Below, piece after piece: positions 35,975 to 44,445 of a stretch of DNA of 64,000 bases. How positions within the stretch are numbered: position 1 is the stretch's first letter; every line of letters starts with the position of its first letter. A program made the position numbers and the translations under genes. This DNA is from an uncultured Lachnospiraceae bacterium (GTDB lineage Bacteria > Bacillota > Clostridia > Lachnospirales > Lachnospiraceae). Location of the stretch: contig CAJTRL010000016.1 of the NCBI GenBank assembly GCA_910578715.1, positions 1-64,000 of the forward strand, read 5' to 3'. Below the pieces are notes generated by a model that was not told the DNA's origin, searched no databases, and saw nothing but the letters and a program-made list of their open reading frames with translations.

Positions 35975-36080
35975 GACAGAATCGCCTTCTGGCGATTCTG
36001 TCAGGTGAAGAAGATTTGCAGCGCAAATCGTTAGAATTTCTTAGACTGCGTTTCTGGCAGTCTTAGAAATTCTCTTCACC
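35975..36080. other. Multi-hairpin structure between araC-type gene and rhaA
   Basis: GACAGAATCGCC-TTCT-GGCGATTCTGTC (35975-36002) is a perfect hairpin. Next, GGTGAAGA (36004-36011) and TCTTCACC (36073-36080) enclose two further stems: GATTTGC/GCAAATC, and AGAATTTCTTAGACTGC with its one-mismatch complement (36033-36073). This predicts a three-way junction. It contains no open frame. It could be an operator array, a leader RNA or an immobile repeat. Confidence 0.7.
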
Positions 36081-36119
36081 ACATGCAATTAAGGTCCCTC
36101 TTTTTACAGAATAAAGACC

Positions 36120-36148
36120 TTCTCAACTGTCCGCAGATGCGCTATAAT
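36120..36148 (+). promoter_or_regulatory. Promoter of rhaA
   Basis: TATAAT at 36143-36148 is consensus. The -35 (TTCTCA, 36120-36125, 17 nt upstream) is poor, as expected for an activator-dependent promoter. Confidence 0.5.
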
Positions 36149-36238
36149 AATTAAAATATCACTTTATACGGGGATTTTCAAGGAAGCAGGTAAAGATAAA
36201 ATTACCGAAAACATAAAATGTAGAAAAGGAGAAGGAAC

Positions 36239-37495
36239 ATGACACAACAGGAAAGGTATGCAGCAGCAAAAGAAATGTATGCGGCAGTCGGTGTGGACAC
36301 CGATGCGGCAATTGCGGCACTGAAAGAGATTCCCGTATCTCTTCACTGCTGGCAGGGGGATGATGTTACCGGATTTGACCATGACGGTCCGCTGACCGGA
36401 GGAATCCAGACGACGGGGGACTATCCGGGAAAAGCAACGACGCCGGAACAGTTAATGCAGGATATGGCGAAGGCATTGGAACTGATGCCGGGCAAAAAGA
36501 AGCTGAATCTGCACGCGAGCTATGCAATTTTTGAAGAAGGCGAGTATGTAGACCGCGACAAAATTGAGCCGAAGCATTTTGCAAAATGGGTGGCATTTGC
36601 AAAAGAGCGGAACATGGGCATCGACTTTAACCCCACTTTCTTTTCTCATGACAAAGTAAAAGACGGGCTCACGCTTTCGAGTCCCGACGAAGAGACGAGA
36701 AAGTTCTGGATAGAGCACGGCAAGGCATGTATTCGTATTTCCGAATATTTTGCAAAAGAAACAGGAATGCCATGTGTTATGAATATCTGGACGGGCGACG
36801 GTTATAAGGATATTCCGGCAGACCGCATGGGCCCCAGAATGCGTTACAAAGAGTCAATTGAGCAGATTTTATCAGAGCCTTTCGATAAAAATCTGGTAAA
36901 GCCCTGTGTGGAATCCAAAGTATTCGGCATCGGCGTAGAGTCCTACACGGCCGGAAGCGCAGAGTTTACACTGTCCTTTGCGGCTACCCACGAAGGCTGT
37001 CTGCCGTTAATGGATAACGGGCATTATCATCCGACGGAAGTGGTATCGGATAAAATTCCGGCGCTTTTGTGCTTCTTCCCGGAAATCGCGCTGCACATTA
37101 CGAGACCGGTGCGCTGGGACAGCGACCATGTAGTTCTTTTTGACGATGAAACGAAAGAGATGGCAAAGGAAATCGTAAGGAACGACGCGCTCGGACGGGT
37201 TTATATGGCGTTAGATTATTTTGATGCGGGCATCAACCGTATTTCCGCATGGACGGTGGGCTTCCGCAGCTGGCAGAAAGCTCTGTTAAACGCTCTGTGC
37301 ACGCCGAACAAAGAACTGAAAAAGTTACAGGATGAGAACCGCATGACGGAACTCATGGTATGGCAGGAAGACATCAAAACATTCCCGTTTGGCGATGTAT
37401 GGGAAGAGTATTGCAGACAGTGCGGCGTGATTGCGGATAAGAGCTGGTTTGAGGCGGTCCGCAAGTATGAAGAAGAAGTATTGTTAAAAAGATAA
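36239..37495 (+). CDS. rhaA: L-rhamnose isomerase
   Basis: A 418-residue enzyme converting L-rhamnose to L-rhamnulose, the first step of rhamnose breakdown. Family sequence: CWQGDDVTGFDHDGPLTGGIQTTGDYPG, IDFNPTFFSHDKVKDGLTLSSPD, NIWTGDGYKDIPADR and LMDNGHYHPTEVVSDKI with metal-binding residues. Length fits RhaA. No rhaB or rhaD lies in this window. Together with the GH88 locus it suggests growth on rhamnose-containing plant polysaccharides (inference). Ribosome site AAGGAGAAGGAAC. Confidence 0.97.
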   Translation: MTQQERYAAAKEMYAAVGVDTDAAIAALKEIPVSLHCWQGDDVTGFDHDGPLTGGIQTTGDYPGKATTPEQLMQDMAKALELMPGKKKLNLHASYAIFEEGEYVDRDKIEPKHFAKWVAFAKERNMGIDFNPTFFSHDKVKDGLTLSSPDEETRKFWIEHGKACIRISEYFAKETGMPCVMNIWTGDGYKDIPADRMGPRMRYKESIEQILSEPFDKNLVKPCVESKVFGIGVESYTAGSAEFTLSFAATHEGCLPLMDNGHYHPTEVVSDKIPALLCFFPEIALHITRPVRWDSDHVVLFDDETKEMAKEIVRNDALGRVYMALDYFDAGINRISAWTVGFRSWQKALLNALCTPNKELKKLQDENRMTELMVWQEDIKTFPFGDVWEEYCRQCGVIADKSWFEAVRKYEEEVLLKR

Positions 37496-37528
37496 CATAT
37501 GTTACAAAATGGTGCATAGTTAAACAGA

Positions 37529-37555
37529 ACAGGGGGCCGGAAGCCCCCTGTTTTT
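37529..37555 (+). terminator. rhaA terminator
   Basis: ACAGGGGGC-CGGAA-GCCCCCTGT is a perfect 9-bp stem followed by TTTT. Confidence 0.9.
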
Positions 37556-37630
37556 GGCGCTGCCATCATATTTCAGGAAATGTTTGGAAAACAGGAATAA
37601 TTGTGATACAATATACAAAAGTATCGGAAT

Positions 37631-37660
37631 GTCCGCTGAAGCGGACAGATAGGAGTAGAC
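37631..37660 (+). repeat. Hairpin plus Shine-Dalgarno cassette before yitT-like gene
   Basis: GTCCGC-TGAA-GCGGAC (37631-37646) is followed at once by AGATAGGAGTAGAC and the ATG at 37661. It is the same form as the cassettes upstream of padR and of the gene at 44446. The paired changes (TCC/GGA instead of TCT/AGA) keep the stem intact. Confidence 0.8.
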
Positions 37661-38521
37661 ATGACTTTTGATTTGAAAAAAGACGGAAAGCGGATTATCG
37701 TAATCTGCATTGCTTCGGTGATTATGGCGGTCAATACAAAAACATTTATCCGGACAGGCGGGCTGTATCCTGGCGGCGTGATGGGGCTGACGATTCTGAT
37801 ACAGGCGATTTTTGAAAATTTTTTCAATATGCAGATTCCGTTTTCGGTCGTAAACTTATTGCTGAATCTGGTTCCCATCTATATTGGATTCCGTTATATC
37901 GGTAAAAAGTTTACACTTTACTCTTGTCTGATGATTGTGCTGAACAGTATTCTGACGGATATTATTCCGGCGAATGTCATCACTTATGATACGCTGTTAA
38001 TCAGTATTTTTGGCGGCATTATCAGCGGATGTGCAATCAGCCTGTGCCTGATGATGAATGCGACGACGGGCGGCACAGATTTTCTGGCAATATATCTTTC
38101 TGAAAAAAAAGGCGTGGATTCCTGGAATATGGTCCTTGCCATCAATGCCGTTATTATTTCCCTGGCGGGTATTTTGTTCGGGTGGGACAAGGCTCTGTAT
38201 TCCATTATTTACCAGTATGCTTCCACACAGGTTCTGCAGATGCTGTATAAAAGATATCAGAAACAGACGTTATTTATTGTCACGAATAAACCCAAAGATG
38301 TATGTAACGTAATTTATAAGACGAGCGGACATGGTGCGACGATACTGGAAGGGGAAGGCTCCTATGTGCATTGTGAGAGAAATGTTGTCTATTCCGTCGT
38401 TTCGAGAGAAGAAAGCAAGGCCGTTATCCATGCGGTAAAAGAAACGGACGAAAGTGCGTTTGTCAATGCGCTCAGAACGGAGGAACTTTCCGGGCGGTTT
38501 TATCAGAGGCCGAACGAATAG
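37661..38521 (+). CDS. YitT family membrane protein
   Basis: A 286-residue protein with about five or six membrane helices. AVNTKTFIRTGGLYPGGVMGLTILI and NATTGGTDFLAIYLS are YitT (DUF161) marks. The last 80 residues are a soluble DUF2179 domain (TLFIVTNKPKDVCNVIYKTSGHGATILEGEGSY). The family is ancient and uncharacterised. The start comes directly after the hairpin cassette. Confidence 0.93.
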   Translation: MTFDLKKDGKRIIVICIASVIMAVNTKTFIRTGGLYPGGVMGLTILIQAIFENFFNMQIPFSVVNLLLNLVPIYIGFRYIGKKFTLYSCLMIVLNSILTDIIPANVITYDTLLISIFGGIISGCAISLCLMMNATTGGTDFLAIYLSEKKGVDSWNMVLAINAVIISLAGILFGWDKALYSIIYQYASTQVLQMLYKRYQKQTLFIVTNKPKDVCNVIYKTSGHGATILEGEGSYVHCERNVVYSVVSREESKAVIHAVKETDESAFVNALRTEELSGRFYQRPNE

Positions 38522-38610
38522 CGTAAGAATCGTCCGCAGAGTATATGTCCTGCAGAACGCAGAATATCGGACGAATACAGAAACGGTCGTTATTTTACAG
38601 AGGAACAATC

Positions 38611-40554
38611 ATGGAAAAGATTTCGAATGAACAGGTAGAAGCGGCGTGGAAGGTATATCATAAAGCATTTCTGGAAATACCCTATTCCGGCAAGCGGAAA
38701 TTTATCAAAAGCTGTGAGCATAATATCAAACAGCTGGAACGCCGTATTGCGCGGAAAAAGAAGCTGGAAGCGCATCAGATACTGAACGATATGGAAGAAC
38801 TGCATAAACGGGCCGCAGATATCGGTTATACCGTATCAAATAGAGACCATAAACTGTGCAATTACTATAAACGTGTTCTGAAAAGGCTGATACAGCTGGA
38901 TTTGTCCTTTCTGCGGATGATGGCGCCTTCTTCTTCCGCCGCGGAAATTCTGAAAATGGAAGATATTCATCTGCTGCTTTGCGAAAAATCCCTGTATGAA
39001 ATTTATAAAGACGATTATATGCAGTTCATGGTCGGACAGCGGATTGAAGAACTGATGGAGGCGGAACCGGAAAAGCAATACCCGGAAGCGCGCAGTATGC
39101 GCAGACATTTTATTCTGCACATCGGCCCGACCAACAGCGGAAAGACTTATCAGGCCCTGCAGCGGCTGAAACAGGCTTATCAGGGAATTTATCTCGGTCC
39201 GCTGCGCCTTCTTGCGCTGGAAGTCTATGATACGATGACGGCGGCGGGCATTCCATGCAGTATGATTACGGGAGAAGAAAAAATTGTGACGCCGGGGGCT
39301 TTCTGTCAGGCGTCCACGATTGAAATACTGGATTTGAAGGAAATTTATGACATTGCGGTCATAGATGAAGCGCAGATGGTGGATGACGAAAACAGAGGAA
39401 GCAGCTGGACAAGGGCGATTCTCGGCATACGGGCGGAGGAGATTCATATCTGCGCGTCTCCGATTGCGGAAAAGCTGCTCATACGGATGATTAAACGCTG
39501 CGGGGACACTTATGACCTGGTGCGCCACGAGCGGAATACGGAGCTGGAATTTCTGCCGGACAGATATGATATGGGCAAAGATGTGGAAAAGGGCGATGCA
39601 CTGATTACTTTTTCCAAGAAAAATGTGCTTGCGATTGCGGCCGCCCTGGAAGCAAAAGGAATAAAAGCAAGTGTTATTTATGGAAATCTGCCTCCCAAAA
39701 CAAGGCGGGAACAGGTACATCTTTTTGCGGAAGGATTTAACGAAGTCGTTGTGGCCACCGACGCTATCGGTATGGGCGTAAACCTTCCGATACGAAGAAT
39801 TATTTTTATGAATACGATTAAATTTGACGGGACGGCCAAGCGCCGCATCCGGGCCGAAGAAATACGCCAGATAGCGGGAAGGGCGGGACGTTACGGGTTC
39901 TATAACACTGGTTATGTGCAGTCGGTTGTGGACATGGGGTATGTCGGCAAGAAAATGAAGGAGCCGTTTCATCCGATGAAAAAGGCCCGAATCGGCTTTC
40001 CGGAAGTGCTCCTGGACATCAATATGGAGCTCGATGAAATCATTGAGATTTGGGAAAATGCGGGCGGCACGGAACTGTATGACAAAATTTCCATGTCAGA
40101 GAGCGTCCGCAAATACCGTTATCTGAAAAATTACCGGAGGGCGGCCGGCTGTATGAAGGATAAGAAGCTGCTGCTTTCCCTGATTACCTGTCCCTTCGAC
40201 ATCGGGGATAAGGAAGTGCTGAAACAATGGCTGAAATACTGCGAAAATCCGATGGAAGAAAGGGCGTGTCCGTCCTATCCGAAAGATGCCTCTTTGGAAG
40301 CGCTGGAAAGTTACTATAAAAAGCTGGATTTATACAGCCAGTTTGCGGGAAGGGTAAACTGGGTCATCGACAGAGAAGCGCTTGAAGTAAACAGAGAAGC
40401 GGCACAGCGCGCTATCGGTGTTTTTTTAAAGGATAATAAGAAACAGTTTGAAAAAAAATGCCAGATATGTGGAAAACCGCTTCTGTGGGATTATCCGTAC
40501 CGAATCTGCGAAGACTGCTTTATGGCGGAAGATATCGACGAGGACGAGTTGTGA
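38611..40554 (+). CDS. SUV3-like superfamily 2 RNA helicase
   Basis: A 647-residue protein. A helical N-terminal region (to about 170) precedes the motor: HIGPTNSGKTYQALQ (Walker A), GPLRLLALEVYD, VIDEAQMVDD (DEAQ box), VATDAIGMGVNLPI and QIAGRAGRYG. These features match Suv3, the mitochondrial RNA-degradosome helicase, which has bacterial relatives. The C-terminus adds a zinc ribbon (CQICGKPLLWDYPYRICEDCF). Start set at 38611 by AGAGGAAC. Probably acts in RNA turnover or repair of structured RNA (inference). Confidence 0.88.
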   Translation: MEKISNEQVEAAWKVYHKAFLEIPYSGKRKFIKSCEHNIKQLERRIARKKKLEAHQILNDMEELHKRAADIGYTVSNRDHKLCNYYKRVLKRLIQLDLSFLRMMAPSSSAAEILKMEDIHLLLCEKSLYEIYKDDYMQFMVGQRIEELMEAEPEKQYPEARSMRRHFILHIGPTNSGKTYQALQRLKQAYQGIYLGPLRLLALEVYDTMTAAGIPCSMITGEEKIVTPGAFCQASTIEILDLKEIYDIAVIDEAQMVDDENRGSSWTRAILGIRAEEIHICASPIAEKLLIRMIKRCGDTYDLVRHERNTELEFLPDRYDMGKDVEKGDALITFSKKNVLAIAAALEAKGIKASVIYGNLPPKTRREQVHLFAEGFNEVVVATDAIGMGVNLPIRRIIFMNTIKFDGTAKRRIRAEEIRQIAGRAGRYGFYNTGYVQSVVDMGYVGKKMKEPFHPMKKARIGFPEVLLDINMELDEIIEIWENAGGTELYDKISMSESVRKYRYLKNYRRAAGCMKDKKLLLSLITCPFDIGDKEVLKQWLKYCENPMEERACPSYPKDASLEALESYYKKLDLYSQFAGRVNWVIDREALEVNREAAQRAIGVFLKDNKKQFEKKCQICGKPLLWDYPYRICEDCFMAEDIDEDEL

Positions 40555-40713
40555 AACGAAATAAAAACATTTGTTATGCAAAAGCCTGATATCTCCGATA
40601 CTGATTCCGGCAGATGTAAAAAGCGTCTCTTATGCAAAAGTGAGGGTTATGGTTTGCCGGAATATAGCAGAAAGTTATCGATACGAACCAGGTGTAATTG
40701 AAAGAAAAGGACA

Positions 40714-41571
40714 ATGATGGTCAGAACTTATGTGATAAATGTGAGGCAATTTGATGAAGAGGATGCTTTTCGTGCGGCGCTTCCGGCTGTATCTCCGTAC
40801 CGACAAAAAAAGATTGCCCTGTTGAAAAATGAACGGGAAAAAAGGAGAAGCCTTGGGGCCGCGTTTGCTTTAAATGCGGCCCTGAAATATTATGGCATGT
40901 GCGAGCAGAACATGGAATATGTTCTGGGAGAACAGGGGAAACCTATGTTTCGGGACTGCCCGGAGCTTTCTTTTTCCCTGTCCCATTCCGGCGATTATGC
41001 CATATGCAGTCTGGGGGAGCGGGAAACAGGCTGTGATATCGAAAGGGTAAGACCGGATAAAATGCGCGTGGCCGAGCGTTTTTATGCGGAGGAAGAAAAG
41101 GCATGGATTTATCAGGCCGACGTGTTAAAGGAACAGGAAAGCAGGATGTTTAGAATCTGGACAATGAAAGAAAGTTTTCTGAAAGTGACGGGCTGCGGGA
41201 TGGCGCTTCCTTTGAAGGATTTTGCGGTCCTTATCGGAAAAGACGGCATAAATGAGGTGCGTCACTCATTAAATAACAAGAGATATCGTATAAAAGAATA
41301 CAGTCTGCCGGACTTTTTTCAGGAGACGGAGGAATATCGGATTTCGGTCTGCGCCGAAGACTGGGCCGGGCGGCATTCCGGCGGCTGTGGAGTATGGGAA
41401 GGACGGTCTTTTGCCGGATGCGAATCGTTGGAAGAGCGTCCTTTGGCGGCTTGTGAAACGTTGAAAGAAGCGGATTTCTCCGGTTTTGAAAAACGTGAGT
41501 TTGCGCCGGAATTGGAAATCGTTTCTGTAGGCAATGAGCCGGGCGGTCCGGACAGTTGGCAAATACCGTGA
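40714..41571 (+). CDS. 4'-phosphopantetheinyl transferase (Sfp type)
   Basis: A 285-residue enzyme that moves phosphopantetheine from CoA to a carrier protein. LSFSLSHSGDYAICSLGERETGCDIERVRP and IWTMKESFLKVTGCGMALPL hold the Mg2+/CoA-binding Asp/Glu and the catalytic WxxKE motif. The core ends near residue 215. A tail of about 65 residues, unusual for the family, includes three degenerate 11-residue repeats (RSFAGCESLEE, RPLAACETLKE, ADFSGFEKREF). No NRPS or PKS genes are visible here. Confidence 0.9.
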   Translation: MMVRTYVINVRQFDEEDAFRAALPAVSPYRQKKIALLKNEREKRRSLGAAFALNAALKYYGMCEQNMEYVLGEQGKPMFRDCPELSFSLSHSGDYAICSLGERETGCDIERVRPDKMRVAERFYAEEEKAWIYQADVLKEQESRMFRIWTMKESFLKVTGCGMALPLKDFAVLIGKDGINEVRHSLNNKRYRIKEYSLPDFFQETEEYRISVCAEDWAGRHSGGCGVWEGRSFAGCESLEERPLAACETLKEADFSGFEKREFAPELEIVSVGNEPGGPDSWQIP

Positions 41572-41703
41572 GAGTCTGTTGCGCTGCATTGTTTCAGGCT
41601 GTATATATTCCATATATCTGCGCATACTACTTTTCAAAAAAAACATGCGTTGCCATGCACAGCAGTGCCGCATGGAGAAAGCGAGAAAAGGAGAGTAAGG
41701 CAG

Positions 41704-42714
41704 ATGTTGGGAAAACAAAGTATACAGTTTCAGAATCCGCCCTGTATCGTGAACAGCGCTTCCATTGTAGGGAGTAAGGAAGGGCAGGGCCCAATGGGTA
41801 AACTGTTCGATAAAGTCGGCTATGACGATATGTTTGGCGCCAAAACCTGGGAAGAAGCGGAGAGCGCGCTGCAAAGAGAGGCGCTGCAGATGATGCTGGA
41901 AAAAGAAAACCTGAAAAAGGAAGATGTGCAGCTCATCTTTGCCGGTGACCTGTTGGGACAGTCCATTGCAAGCAGCTTCGGCCTTTCTTCTTTTCATACG
42001 CCTCATGTCGGTCTTTACGGCGCATGTTCCACATGCGGCTTATCCATCGGCGTGTGCAGCATGGCCATAGCGGGCGGCTTCGTGGACAGGGCGGCCTGTG
42101 TGACATCCAGCCATTTTGCCAGTGCGGAAAAGGAGTTCCGGTTTCCGCTTTCTTACGGGAATCAGCGGCCGCTTTCCGCTACCTGGACCGTTACCGGAAG
42201 CGCCGCTTTTCTGATTGCTTCCAATTGCTCTAAAAAAGCAAAAGCAAAAATAACGGGTGTGACATTTGGGAAAATCATGGACTACGGAATCAAAGACTCC
42301 ATGAATATGGGCGCGTGTATGGCTCCTGCCGCCGCGGACACTGTGAGACAGCATCTGGCCGATTTCGGAAGAATGCCTGGAGATTACGACAAGATTATTA
42401 CCGGCGACCTGGGTTCGGTGGGACAGCAGCTTTTGTTCGAGCTGTTGTCAAAGGACGGCATCGATATCTCCAGACAGCACATGGACTGTGGTATGGAGAT
42501 TTTTGACAGCGAGAAGCAGAATACCAATGCTGGCGGCTCGGGCTGCGGCTGTTCAGCCGTCGTTTTATCGGCCTATATACTGAAAAAAATTGAGGAAGGC
42601 GTATGGAAAAGGGTGCTTTTTCTGCCGACGGGAGCGCTGTTGAGTAAAACGAGTTTTAACGAGGGGCAGACGATACCGGGCATTGCGCATGGGGTGGTGT
42701 TGGAGAGCTGCTGA
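41704..42714 (+). CDS. spoVAD: Stage V sporulation protein AD
   Basis: A 336-residue thiolase-fold protein. IQFQNPPCIVNSASIVGSKEGQGPMG, IFAGDLLGQSIASSFGLSS and CSTCGLSIGVCSMAIAGGFVDRAACVTSSHFASAEKEFRFPL are SpoVAD. It binds dipicolinic acid and is needed for its uptake into the forespore. It normally sits in a spoVAC-AD-AE operon. Here no spoVAC precedes it (the upstream gene is Sfp) and spoVAE lies about 9 kb downstream. A terminator follows directly. Start set by AAAAGGAGAG. Confidence 0.96.
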   Translation: MLGKQSIQFQNPPCIVNSASIVGSKEGQGPMGKLFDKVGYDDMFGAKTWEEAESALQREALQMMLEKENLKKEDVQLIFAGDLLGQSIASSFGLSSFHTPHVGLYGACSTCGLSIGVCSMAIAGGFVDRAACVTSSHFASAEKEFRFPLSYGNQRPLSATWTVTGSAAFLIASNCSKKAKAKITGVTFGKIMDYGIKDSMNMGACMAPAAADTVRQHLADFGRMPGDYDKIITGDLGSVGQQLLFELLSKDGIDISRQHMDCGMEIFDSEKQNTNAGGSGCGCSAVVLSAYILKKIEEGVWKRVLFLPTGALLSKTSFNEGQTIPGIAHGVVLESC

Positions 42715-42740
42715 CGGAAGGGCATTGAATAGGGTATCAA

Positions 42741-42775
42741 AAGGACTGAAAAAGGAACATTGATCAGTCCTTTTA
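42741..42775 (+). terminator. Terminator after spoVAD
   Basis: AAGGACTG and CAGTCCTT pair around a 16-nt loop and are followed by TTATT. It confirms that spoVAD is not transcribed directly into the next genes. Confidence 0.75.
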
Positions 42776-42860
42776 TTATGTCTTTTTATATGTTTGTCTT
42801 CTTATATTTTTGTGAAGTATTTAGAGAATATTTGAAATGAACAAAAAATGAACAATAAGG

Positions 42861-42889
42861 TTGATTATGCATGCGGCAACTGTTATAAT
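42861..42889 (+). promoter_or_regulatory. Promoter of the A+T-rich island
   Basis: TTGATT (42861-42866), 17-nt spacer, TATAAT (42884-42889), with the start codon 27 nt later. This is a strong vegetative-type promoter for the three-gene cassette. Confidence 0.65.
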
Positions 42890-42915
42890 GATGGTAAGAG
42901 AGAAGGTGTAATAGT

Positions 42916-44313
42916 ATGGTTTTAGGCGGAAACAGCACCGTATTTGATTTTCTTGCAATATTGTGCGCTTTGCTTACAAAAGAGGAAGAACGGCTGTATG
43001 CAATTAAGTGGATGACTGCAGACGAGAAGCATCTGCAAAAGATTATTTATACATATAGGAATCTTCTCGCAGTCATTCTAAATGCGTCGGTAGAGGAATA
43101 TAGATTGGACAATAAAAGTATTTCCTATTTAAATGAGGAATTAGAACGGCTTCAAAATGGCAAAGATAACAATAAGGAACATATTTTCCGGCTGGCCGTT
43201 GAAGTGGAAAAAAGACTGGATATGTATTCTGCCGGCCCGAACAGGGGAGTAATATACCGGTTAGAACCATTGAATGCGAATGTAAAGGAAACGCAGATTG
43301 CTATTTATCCCCGCATCATGCCGCGGTGGAACACGAAGAAGTCAGAGCGGAACCGGGAAAGGCGCCTGAATGCGAATTTCATGAATTATATGATGATTCG
43401 AATGGAGGATGCGGCGCCTTTTGAAATGATTATGCACTATTGGAATGATGAAGGGATTCTGCAGAAAACGGAAGGAGGATGGAAACTCAAGGTAGGACTG
43501 ACTCCGGTAATGGATTCGGCAAAATTAAAATCAAAAGAACTGGATTTGCCGTCAGGATATGCGGTCGGAGTTGAGGGGATTGACAATGAAGAGGAAGTAA
43601 CGGAAAGAGTTTTAAGAGTCTTTAATCAAATGTTTTCTGAAGAGTATGGAATCATTGTATTTCCAGAGGCATTAGGAACGGAAGAAGCGCTTTTGAAAAT
43701 TAAGCGCCGAATGCGTGAAAACCCTGAGTATTGTACTTTTGTGGCAGCGCCGACGATATGTAATGATGGGAGAAATATTCTTGTTGTTTTAGGGCCGGGC
43801 GGCATAGAATGTCTGAGACAGGAGAAAACAGCGCCTGCAATTTTAACAACAAAAGAAGGGAAGGTGGAAAGAGAGGATTTATGTTATGGCAATCAGGTAC
43901 ATTTGTTAATTACAAAAGAACTTGGCTTGATGGCATTTGCAATTTGTGCTGAACTTCTTGACCCGGATTACTACCGCCTTATTGTGAATACGGCTTTGGC
44001 AGATACAATTATCTGCTCGTCCTTTTCTCCCGGAATTGCAGCCTTTCGGGACACTTTATTAAAGGGAGCCCCCGCTAATCTTTTGGAACTGTATATTAAT
44101 ACATGCTCTGCAAGATTCGTTTCGAGAAAAAATGAGATAGCGCTTCCGATAGGGTTTGTACAGATTCCATTTTCTGACGGGGAAGAGCAGCCTTATGAAG
44201 TTGAGCGTAAATGTCATGGACAATGCGCTCAGGAAGTATGTTATTTTGATATCGCAATTATGTATCAGAATCAAAAATTTCATGTAGAGATTGTTCATAA
44301 AAGATGCGCCTAG
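42916..44313 (+). CDS. Divergent nitrilase-fold protein
   Basis: A 465-residue protein with no close family recognised. Its C-terminal half looks like a carbon-nitrogen hydrolase: IIVFPEALG (Glu251), EKTAP (candidate Lys304) and LMAFAICAELLDPDYYRLIV (Cys344) have the spacing of the Glu-Lys-Cys triad, followed by IICSSFSP. The N-terminal 200 residues are helical and unlike nitrilases. Nitrilase domains occur in some defence proteins (for example reverse transcriptase-nitrilase fusions), but no RT is present here. It is the first gene of an A+T-rich three-gene island with its own promoter. Catalysis is untested and the substrate unknown. Confidence 0.55.
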   Translation: MVLGGNSTVFDFLAILCALLTKEEERLYAIKWMTADEKHLQKIIYTYRNLLAVILNASVEEYRLDNKSISYLNEELERLQNGKDNNKEHIFRLAVEVEKRLDMYSAGPNRGVIYRLEPLNANVKETQIAIYPRIMPRWNTKKSERNRERRLNANFMNYMMIRMEDAAPFEMIMHYWNDEGILQKTEGGWKLKVGLTPVMDSAKLKSKELDLPSGYAVGVEGIDNEEEVTERVLRVFNQMFSEEYGIIVFPEALGTEEALLKIKRRMRENPEYCTFVAAPTICNDGRNILVVLGPGGIECLRQEKTAPAILTTKEGKVEREDLCYGNQVHLLITKELGLMAFAICAELLDPDYYRLIVNTALADTIICSSFSPGIAAFRDTLLKGAPANLLELYINTCSARFVSRKNEIALPIGFVQIPFSDGEEQPYEVERKCHGQCAQEVCYFDIAIMYQNQKFHVEIVHKRCA

Positions 44314-44361
44314 TGTACTGTATCATTCATTTTCAGCTAAATGATGCAGAATGAATTTTCA

Positions 44362-44445
44362 GTCTGCAAGAAGGAGAAGGCGATGCGGTGGCACGCCCGC
44401 CGACAACAACGCAGCAGTTTTTAAAGCAGACAGATAGGAGTAGAT
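44362..44445 (+). repeat. Split hairpin cassette with an embedded 13-codon ORF
   Basis: GTCTGC (44362-44367) and TAAAGCAGAC (44422-44431) are the two arms of the cassette seen at 792 and 37631, but here about 55 nt separate them. Within that insert, AAGGAGAAGGCG precedes ATG at 44383 and a 13-codon frame (MRWHARRQQRSSF) stops at 44424. The cassette ends AGATAGGAGTAGAT, then ATG at 44446. Confidence 0.65.

Noticed and set aside
38836..39972. 378-residue minus-strand frame opposite the helicase
   Set aside because: Antisense shadow of helicase motifs.
40555..40713. Repeated TTATGCAAAAG strings before the Sfp-type gene
   Set aside because: Two short copies only, not positioned at a promoter; probably chance.
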